5,719 nucleotides of DNA from assembly GCA_039024315.1 (NCBI GenBank), contig JBCCQN010000330.1, positions 1 to 5,719 of the forward strand. Direction: 5' to 3'. Within the stretch, counting starts at the first letter, position 1, and every line of letters starts with the position of its first letter. The translations under genes were made by a program, and so were the position numbers. This document shows, in pieces, positions 1 to 5,719 of this stretch. This stretch comes from JBCAWW01 sp039024315. Its GTDB lineage: Bacteria > Bacteroidota > Bacteroidia > J057. The notes under the pieces were generated by a model that saw only the letters and a program-made list of their open reading frames with translations, ran no database searches and had not been told where the DNA came from.

Positions 1-1704
1 AAAATGCAGTCTCGCCGCATGAGCAATCAGCGAGGTTTCCAATCTGGTCCGGAGCCTATTTTGTTTTTTGGCCTGGGGCCGAACGCTAAAATCGAGCGAG
101 TGGAAGTGGATTGGTTGGGAGGAACCCAAACTGTAATAGCTTCTCCACAGGTGGATCAGCTCCTGAAAGTTTCTCAGAGAGGTGCTAAGCCGAAAGGGGG
201 AAATGAATCTGCTCAAGGAATTTTTGCCCCTCAGTATAGCAAAGCGACCAACTTCAAGCATAGAGAGAGTAACTATAATGATTTCAAATCGCAGCGATTG
301 ATTCCTCGTAAGTATTCAACCGAGGGGCCTGCAATCGCTGCTGGTGATATCAGTGGCGACGGTATCGAAGATTATTTTGTTGCTGGTAATGCAAGCACTC
401 CTCACTGGATTGTCAGAGGGGATGCCAATGGCTTAGATAGTCGTCTATTTCGGGCGATTCCTAACTATAATGAGGATGGAGAGGGGCAGGACGTCTGTAT
501 TTTTGATGCCAATGGCGATGGTCATCTAGACGTTTATCTCGCTAGAGGCGGGAATGAATTTGCTAAAGATGACGCCCGCCTGAGAGATCGCCTTTTCCTC
601 AACGATGGTAAAGGCAAGCTTTACTTCAAATCGGATGCTTTGCCGGAGATCAATCGAAGTAGTCATAGCGTAGCGCCCCATGATATAGATGGAGATGGGG
701 ATTTAGACCTTTTTGTTGGGGTGAATATCATCCCTGGTGATTATGCTGCGATGCCTAGTTCCTACCTCCTACGCAATGATGATGGCAAGTTTACGGATGC
801 CACGGAGGAATGGGCGCCTGACTTGGCGGATATCGGTCGTGTCAACGAAGCCCTTTGGACAGACTTTGACCAAGATGGTGATAAAGATCTCCTGCTAGTT
901 GGAGAATGGATGCCGCTAAGCTTTATGCGCAATGATAAAGGCTTGCTCAAAAAAGCTGATTTTTCTACTCTGAGTCATTCTCACGGTTGGTATCAATCCT
1001 TGCATGAGGTGGATATAGATGGGGATGGTGATATGGATTATGTGGCGGGTAATTTTGGTCTTAACAGCATTTTCAAGCCTAGCCGCAAGCAGCCAATGAC
1101 GATGCTTAGTGCGGATTTTGATCAGAACGGCAGTCTTGATCCGGTCATTTTTCATTATACCGCCGGGGCGAACGCTCCTTTCGCAAATCGGGATTTGTTC
1201 CTCACCCAAATGCCCGAATACAACAATCGGTTCTTTACCTTCCAGCGATATGCCGAGGCGAATTGGCAAAACCTCTTTACCCCTGAGCAAAAGCAAGCGG
1301 CTAGGACAGAAAAGGTTTTTGAATTGCGCTCCCTTTGGGTAGAAAATCTCGGTCGCGGGGAATTTCGTTTACATCCCCTACCAAATGAGGCTCAATTGGC
1401 CCCCGTTTATGCCATCATCAGTGATGATTTTAATGGAGATGGTAATCTGGATTTGATTCTAGGCGGTCAGTTCAAAGGCAATCATTACGAATACGGGGCG
1501 ATGGATGCTTCTCAAGGAGTATTGCTCGCTGGAGATGGTAAAGGCGATTTCAAAGCGCTCTCAGCTGCTGAAAGCGGCATCAATTTTCAAAACGAAGTGC
1601 GGGATATTGTCTGGGTCAAGCGTACTGATCGCCCCTTCATGTTAGTGGCTAACAATAGTGGTCCTTTTGAATGGTGGCGGATGCAGCCTAAGGCATCAAA
1701 CTAA
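1..1704 (+). CDS. CRTAC1-like protein, UnbV domain plus FG-GAP/VCBS repeats (5' end outside window)
   Basis: This is the C-terminal part of a large, probably secreted protein. The frame is open from base 1, and the first ATG (base 4) falls inside a domain, so I treat the gene as cut by the window edge. Residues about 1-58 (counting from that ATG) match the ASPIC/UnbV domain: NQRGFQS, then ILFFGLG, then a VEVDWLGGTQTV strand. Seven Ca-binding FG-GAP/VCBS loops of the DxDGDGxxD type follow, starting at D115, D168, D227, D287, D337, D371 and D475. The sixth is degenerate (DFDQNGSLD). Such repeats build a beta-propeller. In Bacteroidota, proteins combining UnbV with FG-GAP repeats are usually about 1,100 residues, so roughly the N-terminal half is missing. 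Their molecular role is not established; adhesion or polymer binding is a guess. The 3' end overlaps the convergent haloperoxidase-like gene by 17 bp. The family call is firm; the function is not. Confidence 0.9.
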   Translation, partial: KMQSRRMSNQRGFQSGPEPILFFGLGPNAKIERVEVDWLGGTQTVIASPQVDQLLKVSQRGAKPKGGNESAQGIFAPQYSKATNFKHRESNYNDFKSQRLIPRKYSTEGPAIAAGDISGDGIEDYFVAGNASTPHWIVRGDANGLDSRLFRAIPNYNEDGEGQDVCIFDANGDGHLDVYLARGGNEFAKDDARLRDRLFLNDGKGKLYFKSDALPEINRSSHSVAPHDIDGDGDLDLFVGVNIIPGDYAAMPSSYLLRNDDGKFTDATEEWAPDLADIGRVNEALWTDFDQDGDKDLLLVGEWMPLSFMRNDKGLLKKADFSTLSHSHGWYQSLHEVDIDGDGDMDYVAGNFGLNSIFKPSRKQPMTMLSADFDQNGSLDPVIFHYTAGANAPFANRDLFLTQMPEYNNRFFTFQRYAEANWQNLFTPEQKQAARTEKVFELRSLWVENLGRGEFRLHPLPNEAQLAPVYAIISDDFNGDGNLDLILGGQFKGNHYEYGAMDASQGVLLAGDGKGDFKALSAAESGINFQNEVRDIVWVKRTDRPFMLVANNSGPFEWWRMQPKASN

Positions 1705-2980
1705 CTCGATCTCGTACTAGCGCGCCCAACTCCCGGCCTTGTTGTAGCCCCGTATCGCACCCAAAGCGATAGTGAATACCGCCCAAAATACGTGAATTAG
1801 CGGCTTCTTCTGCAGCCTGCCAGAAGTTGTCAAAAGTCCTTGCAGGCAGAGCAAATTGCACATTGGTGGTATCCGTAAAAGTAAACTGCTCCCCATGGGC
1901 TTCGGTCAAAATCGTCGCCGCAACGCCTGAAATGAGACTATGAGCACTGGTGTATTCCGGAAATAGAGGACTCTCCAATTTAGGCCGCCAATCAGCATCG
2001 ATATAACGGTTGATGTAAGTCTCTGGACGAATCAGATCATGGGTGAACTTACTATCCCAGGCGGCCATAAAACCGTCAGCAATGCCCATCGCCAGTTTAG
2101 CGTAGATCGCACTAGATTCAATCAAACTTAGGCCTCGCTGTTGGCAAGCAATCTGATTGATCCCTATCCAATGGCCACCAGGGGTATTTTGCTTGCGCAC
2201 CTGCATCACGTGTCCATCTACTTTTAGCGGGCCGGGATTACAATCCCAATAAACCGCAATATCAATGTCTTTTTGGGTAGCGCCATCGACGATCGCTTTG
2301 ATCTCCTCCGCAGCTGTATAAAACTCACTGGCTGGGCGTTCACTGAAAGTGATATCCAAAGTCTTACGAAACTGCGCCGTAGAATCCATCACGAATGGCT
2401 GTAGCTGATACCAATATGGCTCTAGAGCTTCGCCATAGGTGGGGGGAGTGGCTTCCCAAGAAGAAGGCAGTTTTTTGGTTTCATAGCGGGGCATTTTACG
2501 TGTCTTGCCGTAACCGTCCCGATTTGCTCTTGCTTTAATAGCGCTACTAAGTTCTTGGGCCCATGCGGTCGTTTGCTTATCTAGCTTTCCGATTGAAAGC
2601 AGTAGCTCTTCTTCGATAGAGTCGATCATATGATCGCGGTAGACGAGCTGACGAGCTGCTTCGCAGAACGCTTGTATCATGGCTTGATCCCACTGAGCGT
2701 TCTCCGGAGGAAGAGGCGCCTCCCAATCCTGCACAAAGGCCGAAGCACTTAGGAAGCCACTATCTGCCGCCTGCACAGCCTCATAAGCCGCTAGATTGGC
2801 ATAGGCATAAATCCGACTGGCTACTGGAGGAGGGAAATTGTCCTCAGAGATAGTTTCGATCAATCGACGATTGAGGCGATGGATCAAATTGGGATCATAT
2901 TCCCGCTTTTCAACGCTTGGTTGACAGGAAATGATCAGGCCGCAAAGGCCAAGGATGAGCCAAGTATGAAGCGCTTTCAT
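1688..2980 (-). CDS. Vanadium-dependent haloperoxidase-like / PAP2-fold lipoprotein
   Basis: I place the start at 2980, giving 430 residues that begin MKALHTWLILGLCGLIISC. This is a lipoprotein signal peptide with lipobox I-I-S-C and the lipidated cysteine at residue 19. The frame stays open to an ATG at 3052, but those 24 extra codons would put a non-signal-like stretch ahead of the signal peptide and cover a terminator-like hairpin. The C-terminal half carries the PAP2/vanadium-haloperoxidase active site, numbered from the chosen start: K311-x6-R318-P, then TSAH with H347 (replacing the usual PSGH), then S396-R397-x5-H403. The family-typical WDCNP motif lies at about 245-249. Fold and active site are therefore intact. 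Members either oxidise halides with H2O2 using vanadate or act as acid phosphatases, and sequence alone does not decide which. The product is probably anchored in the outer membrane or exposed to the periplasm. It lies tail to tail with the CRTAC1-like gene; pairing of these two families is something I recall from Bacteroidota genomes but cannot verify here. Confidence 0.88.
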   Translation of the reverse strand: MKALHTWLILGLCGLIISCQPSVEKREYDPNLIHRLNRRLIETISEDNFPPPVASRIYAYANLAAYEAVQAADSGFLSASAFVQDWEAPLPPENAQWDQAMIQAFCEAARQLVYRDHMIDSIEEELLLSIGKLDKQTTAWAQELSSAIKARANRDGYGKTRKMPRYETKKLPSSWEATPPTYGEALEPYWYQLQPFVMDSTAQFRKTLDITFSERPASEFYTAAEEIKAIVDGATQKDIDIAVYWDCNPGPLKVDGHVMQVRKQNTPGGHWIGINQIACQQRGLSLIESSAIYAKLAMGIADGFMAAWDSKFTHDLIRPETYINRYIDADWRPKLESPLFPEYTSAHSLISGVAATILTEAHGEQFTFTDTTNVQFALPARTFDNFWQAAEEAANSRILGGIHYRFGCDTGLQQGRELGALVRDRVSLMP

Positions 2981-2984
2981 ATAG

Positions 2985-2992
2985 CAAATGTA
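2985..2992 (-). promoter_or_regulatory. Candidate Bacteroidetes -7 element (TACATTTG) for the haloperoxidase-like gene
   Basis: Read leftwards, TACATTTG matches the Bacteroidetes -7 consensus TAnnTTTG exactly. It ends four bases before the ATG at 2980. A transcript from it would start at or beside the start codon and be leaderless or nearly so. I see no good TTTG or TTG at the expected -33 distance; only an A/T-rich tract lies in that general area. The element also supports the 2980 start over the one at 3052. Confidence 0.35.
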
Positions 2993-3010
2993 GTATCTGT
3001 ACTTCATTAT

Positions 3011-3042
3011 GAAAAAATCTCTCTCCGCAAAAAGGCAGAGAG
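3011..3042 (-). terminator. Terminator-like hairpin with T-tract, leftward
   Basis: Read leftwards, CTCTCT, a bulged G and CC pair with GG and AGAGAG around a 7-base loop (TTTTTGC). This gives an 8-bp stem followed by A and six T residues, the layout of an intrinsic terminator. No leftward gene ends here: the nearest gene to the right, tetR, runs the other way. It would therefore stop stray leftward transcription before the haloperoxidase-like gene, or act as an attenuator in a longer 5' leader. The stem is modest, and chance is possible. Confidence 0.35.
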
Positions 3043-3045
3043 CGA

Positions 3046-3077
3046 TTTGCAATTGTCAATAAATTATTAGTCATTTG
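3046..3077 (+). promoter_or_regulatory. Possible promoter for tetR
   Basis: A TTTG at 3046-3049 and a GTCATTTG at 3070-3077 are separated by 20 bases, which fits the spacing of the Bacteroidetes -33/-7 promoter. The second box keeps only the TTTG half of TAnnTTTG. Transcription from it would start a few bases downstream, inside the operator at 3080-3099, so a bound repressor would block it. The position makes sense; the sequence match is weak. Confidence 0.25.
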
Positions 3078-3079
3078 AT

Positions 3080-3099
3080 TTAACTAAACAGTTAAACTG
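3080..3099. promoter_or_regulatory. Operator copy 1, probable TetR-family binding site (before tetR)
   Basis: The sequence TTAACTAAACAGTTAAACTG recurs base for base at 3744-3763. It contains a dyad, TTAACT-AAAC-AGTTAA, with 6-base arms and a 4-base spacer. An overlapping second dyad, CAGTT-A-AACTG, shares the central AGTT. It ends 10 bases before the tetR ATG, as expected for autorepression. The identical second copy in front of tolC strongly suggests both are bound by the TetR protein encoded between them. It also lies about 100 bases upstream of the divergent lipoprotein start, so effects on that gene are possible. Confidence 0.8.
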
Positions 3100-3109
3100 A
3101 ATAATCAGA

Positions 3110-3724
3110 ATGCCCGAAGCGATAGAAACGAAGGAGAAAATCATCGATGCTGCTAGAGAAATATTTACCCAAAAAGGCTTGGCTGGCGCTCGTATGAAGG
3201 AGATTGCGGAGAAGGCGGAAATCAATCAGGCATTGTTGCATTATCACTTTAAAACCAAGCGAGCTCTTTTTGACGTGGTGTTTCAGCGGCAGGCTTTCAA
3301 AATGTTTGGGGTGATCAGGAGCGTGGTATTTTCTGACAAGGAGCCACTAGAAAAGATAGATGATTTGGTGGCGGGAGAGCATGAGGCGATGAAGGACTTT
3401 CCTACGCTACCGCTATTTGTACTCTATGAGAGCATGCAAAATCCGGACTTGATCACGGAATTTACCAAGGATAAACCTGTACCCATGATGGTGCAAAAAT
3501 TTATGGGAGCCTTTCAGGAGGCGATCGATGAAGGGAAATTGCGCGATGTTGATCCGAGACACATTATGGTCAATACGATGTCCATGATCCTCTATCCGAT
3601 GATTGCCAGACCCCTGCTCAAAATAATGCTCAACCTAGATGATGCACGCTTTGATGAATTTATTGAGGAAAGGAGCACTTTGGTAGCCGAATTTGTCCGC
3701 TCCGCCCTCAAACCAGAAGATTAG
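3110..3724 (+). CDS. TetR/AcrR-family transcriptional regulator of the efflux operon
   Basis: This 204-residue protein has the usual TetR size and layout. Residues about 7-53 form the N-terminal DNA-binding domain: KEKIIDAAREIFTQKG (helix 1), ARMKEIAEKA (helix 2) and the recognition helix around NQALLHYHFKTK, followed by RALFDVVF. The rest is helical and poorly conserved, as expected for the ligand-binding and dimerisation domain; the inducer cannot be read from it. The ATG at 3110 is the natural start because it leaves a short tail before helix 1. There is no Shine-Dalgarno sequence. The stop lies 40 bases before tolC in the same direction. Identical 20-bp palindromic sites precede both genes, so it most likely represses itself and the efflux genes and is released by a transported or toxic compound. 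The family call is firm; the target assignment rests on the duplicated site. Confidence 0.95.
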   Translation: MPEAIETKEKIIDAAREIFTQKGLAGARMKEIAEKAEINQALLHYHFKTKRALFDVVFQRQAFKMFGVIRSVVFSDKEPLEKIDDLVAGEHEAMKDFPTLPLFVLYESMQNPDLITEFTKDKPVPMMVQKFMGAFQEAIDEGKLRDVDPRHIMVNTMSMILYPMIARPLLKIMLNLDDARFDEFIEERSTLVAEFVRSALKPED

Positions 3725-3743
3725 AAATTTTTTTACCCCTTAA

Positions 3744-3763
3744 TTAACTAAACAGTTAAACTG
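3744..3763. promoter_or_regulatory. Operator copy 2, probable TetR-family binding site (before tolC)
   Basis: This is an exact 20-base repeat of the site at 3080-3099. Here the second dyad extends by one pair to ACAGTT-A-AACTGT (3752-3764). The repeat ends one base before the tolC ATG, so the operator fills the place where a leader would be. Repressor bound here would block initiation at a tolC-proximal promoter or impede read-through from tetR. I could not recognise a TAnnTTTG promoter just upstream; the A/T-rich stretch from 3725 holds only a T-tract and a TTAATTAA palindrome. Confidence 0.8.
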
Positions 3764-3764
3764 T

Positions 3765-5048
3765 ATGATAAGGAAGATTCAAAACTATATGCTGCTCGTA
3801 TTCAGCCTATTGCTGTTGTCGAGTGTACAGGCCCAGAGTCCTCCGAGCCTAAGTTTGGAGGATTGCTATGCCCTCGCTAGAGAAAATCATCCTCAAGCGA
3901 AAGAGGCCCCCTTGATCAATCAGGCCACGGCCTTGAGACTGCAAAACCTCCGCACCCAATGGTGGCCCAAAGTGGCACTTTATGGACAGGCAACGCTACA
4001 ATCAGAGGTAACCTCTCTACCCATTGAACTGCCGGGCATAGAAATCGAAACCCTAGCCAAAGATCAGTACAAACTCTACGCAGAGATCAATCAAACCCTT
4101 TACGATGGTGGGGCCAATCGCGTACAAAGAAAACTCCAAACGCTACAACAAGCGGTTGAAAGTCAGGCCTTGGAAGTAAAGCTCTTTCAAGTCAGAGAAG
4201 GGATTGATCAAGCCTTTTTCGGGATTTTACTACTTGATGAGCAATTAGCCCAATTAGAGTTGCTAGAAAAGGATCTTATCACCGCACAGGAAAAGATTCA
4301 AGCAGCTATCGACAATGGTCTGGCATTCCAATCTCAAAAGGATATCCTGCAAGCAGAACGCTTAAAACTAAAGCAGAGACGCATTGAGATCAATGCGGGC
4401 AAGCAAGCTTTTGCCGCCCTTTTGTCTCGCATGACAGGGCAGGAGATCAATCCAGAGACAGAATTTGAACGTCCCTCCCTTTTACTTGAGCCCAGCACTA
4501 GTCTGAGCCTCAATCGCCCAGAATTGGCCCTTTTTCAAAAGCAAAGCAAGCTCATCAGTGCTCAGAGTCAGATGCTTGAAGTGCGTAAGATGCCCAAAGC
4601 GGGCCTTTTTGTTCAAGGAGGCTATGGTCGCCCTGCGCTCAACTTTTTATCTAATGCTTTTACACCCTACGCGATAGGGGGCCTAAGAGTCAGTTGGGAC
4701 CTCAATAGCTTCTACACCCAGACAAACGATCTGCAATTGATTGATATTCAGCGCCAGCAACTAAGTGTGCAAGAAGCCAGCTTTCGCTATCAAATTGATT
4801 TGCAGGCCTCCGGCCAGACGGAAGAGATTACCAAGCTGAAAGCGCTTTTAGCTACCGATCAGGAGATCATTGATCTGCGTGAAAAGATTCAAAAAACCTC
4901 TCAAGCGCAGCTTGAAAATGGGGTGCTCACCGCCAACGACTACGTCCGCGAACTCAATGCCGCCGATCAGGCGCGCCAAAACCAAATCATACATCAGACA
5001 CAATTGCTGCTGGCTCAATACCAGCTCAAAAGCCTTTATAACAATTGA
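3765..5048 (+). CDS. TolC-family outer-membrane efflux protein
   Basis: This 427-residue protein should trimerise into an outer-membrane channel with a periplasmic helical tunnel, the exit duct of a tripartite exporter. Residues 1-23 are a signal peptide (basic MIRKIQNYM, a Leu-rich core, then SSVQA before Q24), which supports the ATG at 3765; starting at M9 would lose the basic residues. The mature part opens with the typical LSLEDCYALARENHP. It then shows the two OEP repeats: QTLYDGGANRVQRK near 110-123 and long helices rich in Gln, Leu and Glu to about 225. RPEL at 251-254 begins the second repeat, and the last helix (ENGVLTANDYVRELNAADQARQ onward) ends in LKSLYNN. Length is normal for the family. 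It follows tetR by 40 bases and precedes a membrane-fusion protein, so it is presumably dedicated to that pump. I see no breaks or missing parts. Confidence 0.93.
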   Translation: MIRKIQNYMLLVFSLLLLSSVQAQSPPSLSLEDCYALARENHPQAKEAPLINQATALRLQNLRTQWWPKVALYGQATLQSEVTSLPIELPGIEIETLAKDQYKLYAEINQTLYDGGANRVQRKLQTLQQAVESQALEVKLFQVREGIDQAFFGILLLDEQLAQLELLEKDLITAQEKIQAAIDNGLAFQSQKDILQAERLKLKQRRIEINAGKQAFAALLSRMTGQEINPETEFERPSLLLEPSTSLSLNRPELALFQKQSKLISAQSQMLEVRKMPKAGLFVQGGYGRPALNFLSNAFTPYAIGGLRVSWDLNSFYTQTNDLQLIDIQRQQLSVQEASFRYQIDLQASGQTEEITKLKALLATDQEIIDLREKIQKTSQAQLENGVLTANDYVRELNAADQARQNQIIHQTQLLLAQYQLKSLYNN

Positions 5049-5054
5049 TAAAAT

Positions 5055-5143
5055 CCTTTCCTTCCCCTGCCCCCTCCGAAGTGGGATAAACCTGCGGTTT
5101 GAAAAACCATTTCCCCCTTTGGAGGGGGCAGAGGGAGGAAAAG
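5055..5143. repeat. Long imperfect inverted repeat (hairpin) in the tolC-MFP gap
   Basis: Arm 5055-5081 pairs with 5117-5143 over 27 positions, with only two C-A mismatches and two G-U pairs. The core is CTGCCCCCTCC against GGAGGGGGCAG. After one mismatch the stem continues as GGGA/TCCC (5083-5086 with 5112-5115). The remaining loop holds AAACC (5088-5092), GGTTT (5096-5100) and a second AAACC (5104-5108), so two small hairpins compete for the same GGTTT. The C/G-rich arms contrast with the surrounding bases. It starts six bases after the tolC stop and ends 18 bases before the next start. No T-tract follows, so it is not a classical terminator. A dispersed REP/MITE-like palindrome or an mRNA-stabilising or processing hairpin fits best. 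Confidence 0.8.
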
Positions 5144-5161
5144 AATCCGAAAAAATTCTTA

Positions 5162-5719
5162 ATGATAAAACTCAATCCCATGCTAAAATATAGTTTACCA
5201 CTTCTGGCGAGTCTGCTACTTTTGGCCTGCCAATCCCCGACCCTTACCTATGATGCCTCGGGGACCTTTGAGGCCGAAGAAGTCATAATATCCGCTGAGG
5301 CCAACGGGAAAATCCTCACCCTAGCCATTGAGGAAGGCAAGGAACTGCAAGCAGGAGAAATCATAGGACATATAGATTCTATTCAACTAGTTTTGAAAAA
5401 GAAGCAAGTAGAAGCCTCAATTAGTGCGATTTTGAGCCGCCGCCCGGATATTGCTGCTCAGCTCGCTGGCATTGAGACGCAAATTGCAACCGCTAATCAA
5501 GAAAGAACACGGGTTGAAAAATTACTGGCTGCTGAAGCCGCTACCCCTAAACAACTAGATGATCTCAATGCCCAGATCAGAGTGCTTGAAAAGCAGCTTT
5601 CGGCCCAGCGTTCGGCCTTGGCCACTACCACAAAAAGTCTCAGCTCCGAAACGCGTCCTCTGGCAGTACAATTGGAGCAGCTCGACGATCAACTCCGTCG
5701 GACCAAGATCGTTAACCCC
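5162..5719 (+). CDS. Membrane-fusion (HlyD/YbhG-like) efflux lipoprotein, 3' end outside window
   Basis: The frame is open from the ATG at 5162 to the last base (186 codons), so the C-terminal part lies outside. The N-terminus is a lipoprotein signal peptide with lipobox L-L-A-C and the lipidated Cys at residue 23. An ATG at 5180 (MLKYSLPLLASLLLLAC) is an equally good start, and no Shine-Dalgarno sequence decides between them. Residues about 34-75 form the first half of the biotinyl-lipoyl domain: GTFEAEEVIISAEANGKI, then EEGKELQAGEIIGHIDS. Residues about 76-178 form a helical coiled-coil hairpin rich in Gln, Glu, Leu and Ala. RTKIVNP at the very end is where the chain returns to the lipoyl domain (family consensus near T-x-I-x-A-P). 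The protein would bridge an inner-membrane transporter to the TolC channel encoded just upstream. The YbhG-like architecture suggests an ABC exporter, but those genes are not in view. Confidence 0.87.
   Translation, partial: MIKLNPMLKYSLPLLASLLLLACQSPTLTYDASGTFEAEEVIISAEANGKILTLAIEEGKELQAGEIIGHIDSIQLVLKKKQVEASISAILSRRPDIAAQLAGIETQIATANQERTRVEKLLAAEAATPKQLDDLNAQIRVLEKQLSAQRSALATTTKSLSSETRPLAVQLEQLDDQLRRTKIVNP

Noticed and set aside
762..1342. Open frames inside the CRTAC1-like gene: 762-950 and 916-1296 on the minus strand, and 1109-1342 in another plus frame
   Set aside because: They lie wholly within a well-supported FG-GAP coding region, have no recognisable domains, and look like shadows of the real frame.
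2981..3052. N-terminal extension of the haloperoxidase-like gene to the ATG at 3052
   Set aside because: The 24 added residues are not signal-like, would bury the lipoprotein signal peptide, and are encoded across the terminator-like hairpin and the TACATTTG element.
2879..3070. 63-codon plus-strand frame antisense to the start of the haloperoxidase-like gene
   Set aside because: It mostly mirrors the signal-peptide region of a convincing gene, has no family features, and runs into the tetR control region.
3740..3747. TTAATTAA palindrome before operator copy 2
   Set aside because: It is a short A/T-only palindrome that is absent beside operator copy 1, so it is probably not part of the binding site.
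5055..5143. The large hairpin as an ordinary rho-independent terminator of tolC
   Set aside because: The stem is much longer than usual, has a large structured loop, and is followed by GAGG/AAGAATCC-type sequence, not a T-tract on the plus strand.
4870..5193. 107-codon plus-strand frame across the end of tolC and the hairpin
   Set aside because: It is out of frame with tolC, its composition follows the real coding strand, and it continues through a non-coding palindrome into the start of the fusion-protein gene.
1..5719. CRISPR arrays, tRNAs, insertion sequences, phage or defence genes
   Set aside because: I saw no regularly spaced repeats, tRNA-like cloverleaf, transposase or integrase motifs, or nuclease/toxin-antitoxin signatures on either strand.

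Overview
The window looks like a stretch of a Bacteroidota chromosome, possibly from the Saprospiria/Lewinella side of the phylum, though that finer placement is only a guess. The signs are: no Shine-Dalgarno sequence ahead of any start, a Bacteroidetes-type TAnnTTTG element upstream of one gene, lipoprotein signal peptides ending in a lipobox cysteine, and a large secreted FG-GAP/UnbV (CRTAC1-like) protein next to a vanadium-haloperoxidase/PAP2-fold lipoprotein. There are five protein genes, two of them cut by the window edges. I see no tRNA, rRNA, CRISPR array, insertion sequence or phage gene.

Left part (1-2980): the C-terminal portion of a CRTAC1-like protein (UnbV domain followed by seven Ca-binding FG-GAP/VCBS motifs) runs rightwards. 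A vanadium-dependent haloperoxidase-like lipoprotein runs leftwards. The two genes meet tail to tail and their coding ends overlap by 17 bp. Both products are predicted to be extracytoplasmic.

Middle (2981-3109): a short divergent control region. Read leftwards it holds a terminator-like hairpin and a TACATTTG promoter element almost touching the lipoprotein start. Read rightwards it holds a possible promoter and a 20-bp operator in front of a TetR-family regulator.

Right part (3080-5719): tetR, then a TolC-type outer-membrane efflux gene, then a lipoprotein membrane-fusion protein (HlyD/YbhG-like) cut by the window end. An identical 20-bp operator lies before tetR (3080-3099) and before tolC (3744-3763, one base from its ATG). 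This points to a self-regulated efflux operon, presumably continued downstream by ABC-transporter genes. A long imperfect hairpin (about 30 bp per arm) fills the tolC-MFP gap and looks like a dispersed intergenic palindrome or a processing/attenuation element.

I found no clearly new system. The most distinctive signals are the exact duplicated operator, the large intergenic hairpin, and the compact control region between the haloperoxidase-like gene and tetR.
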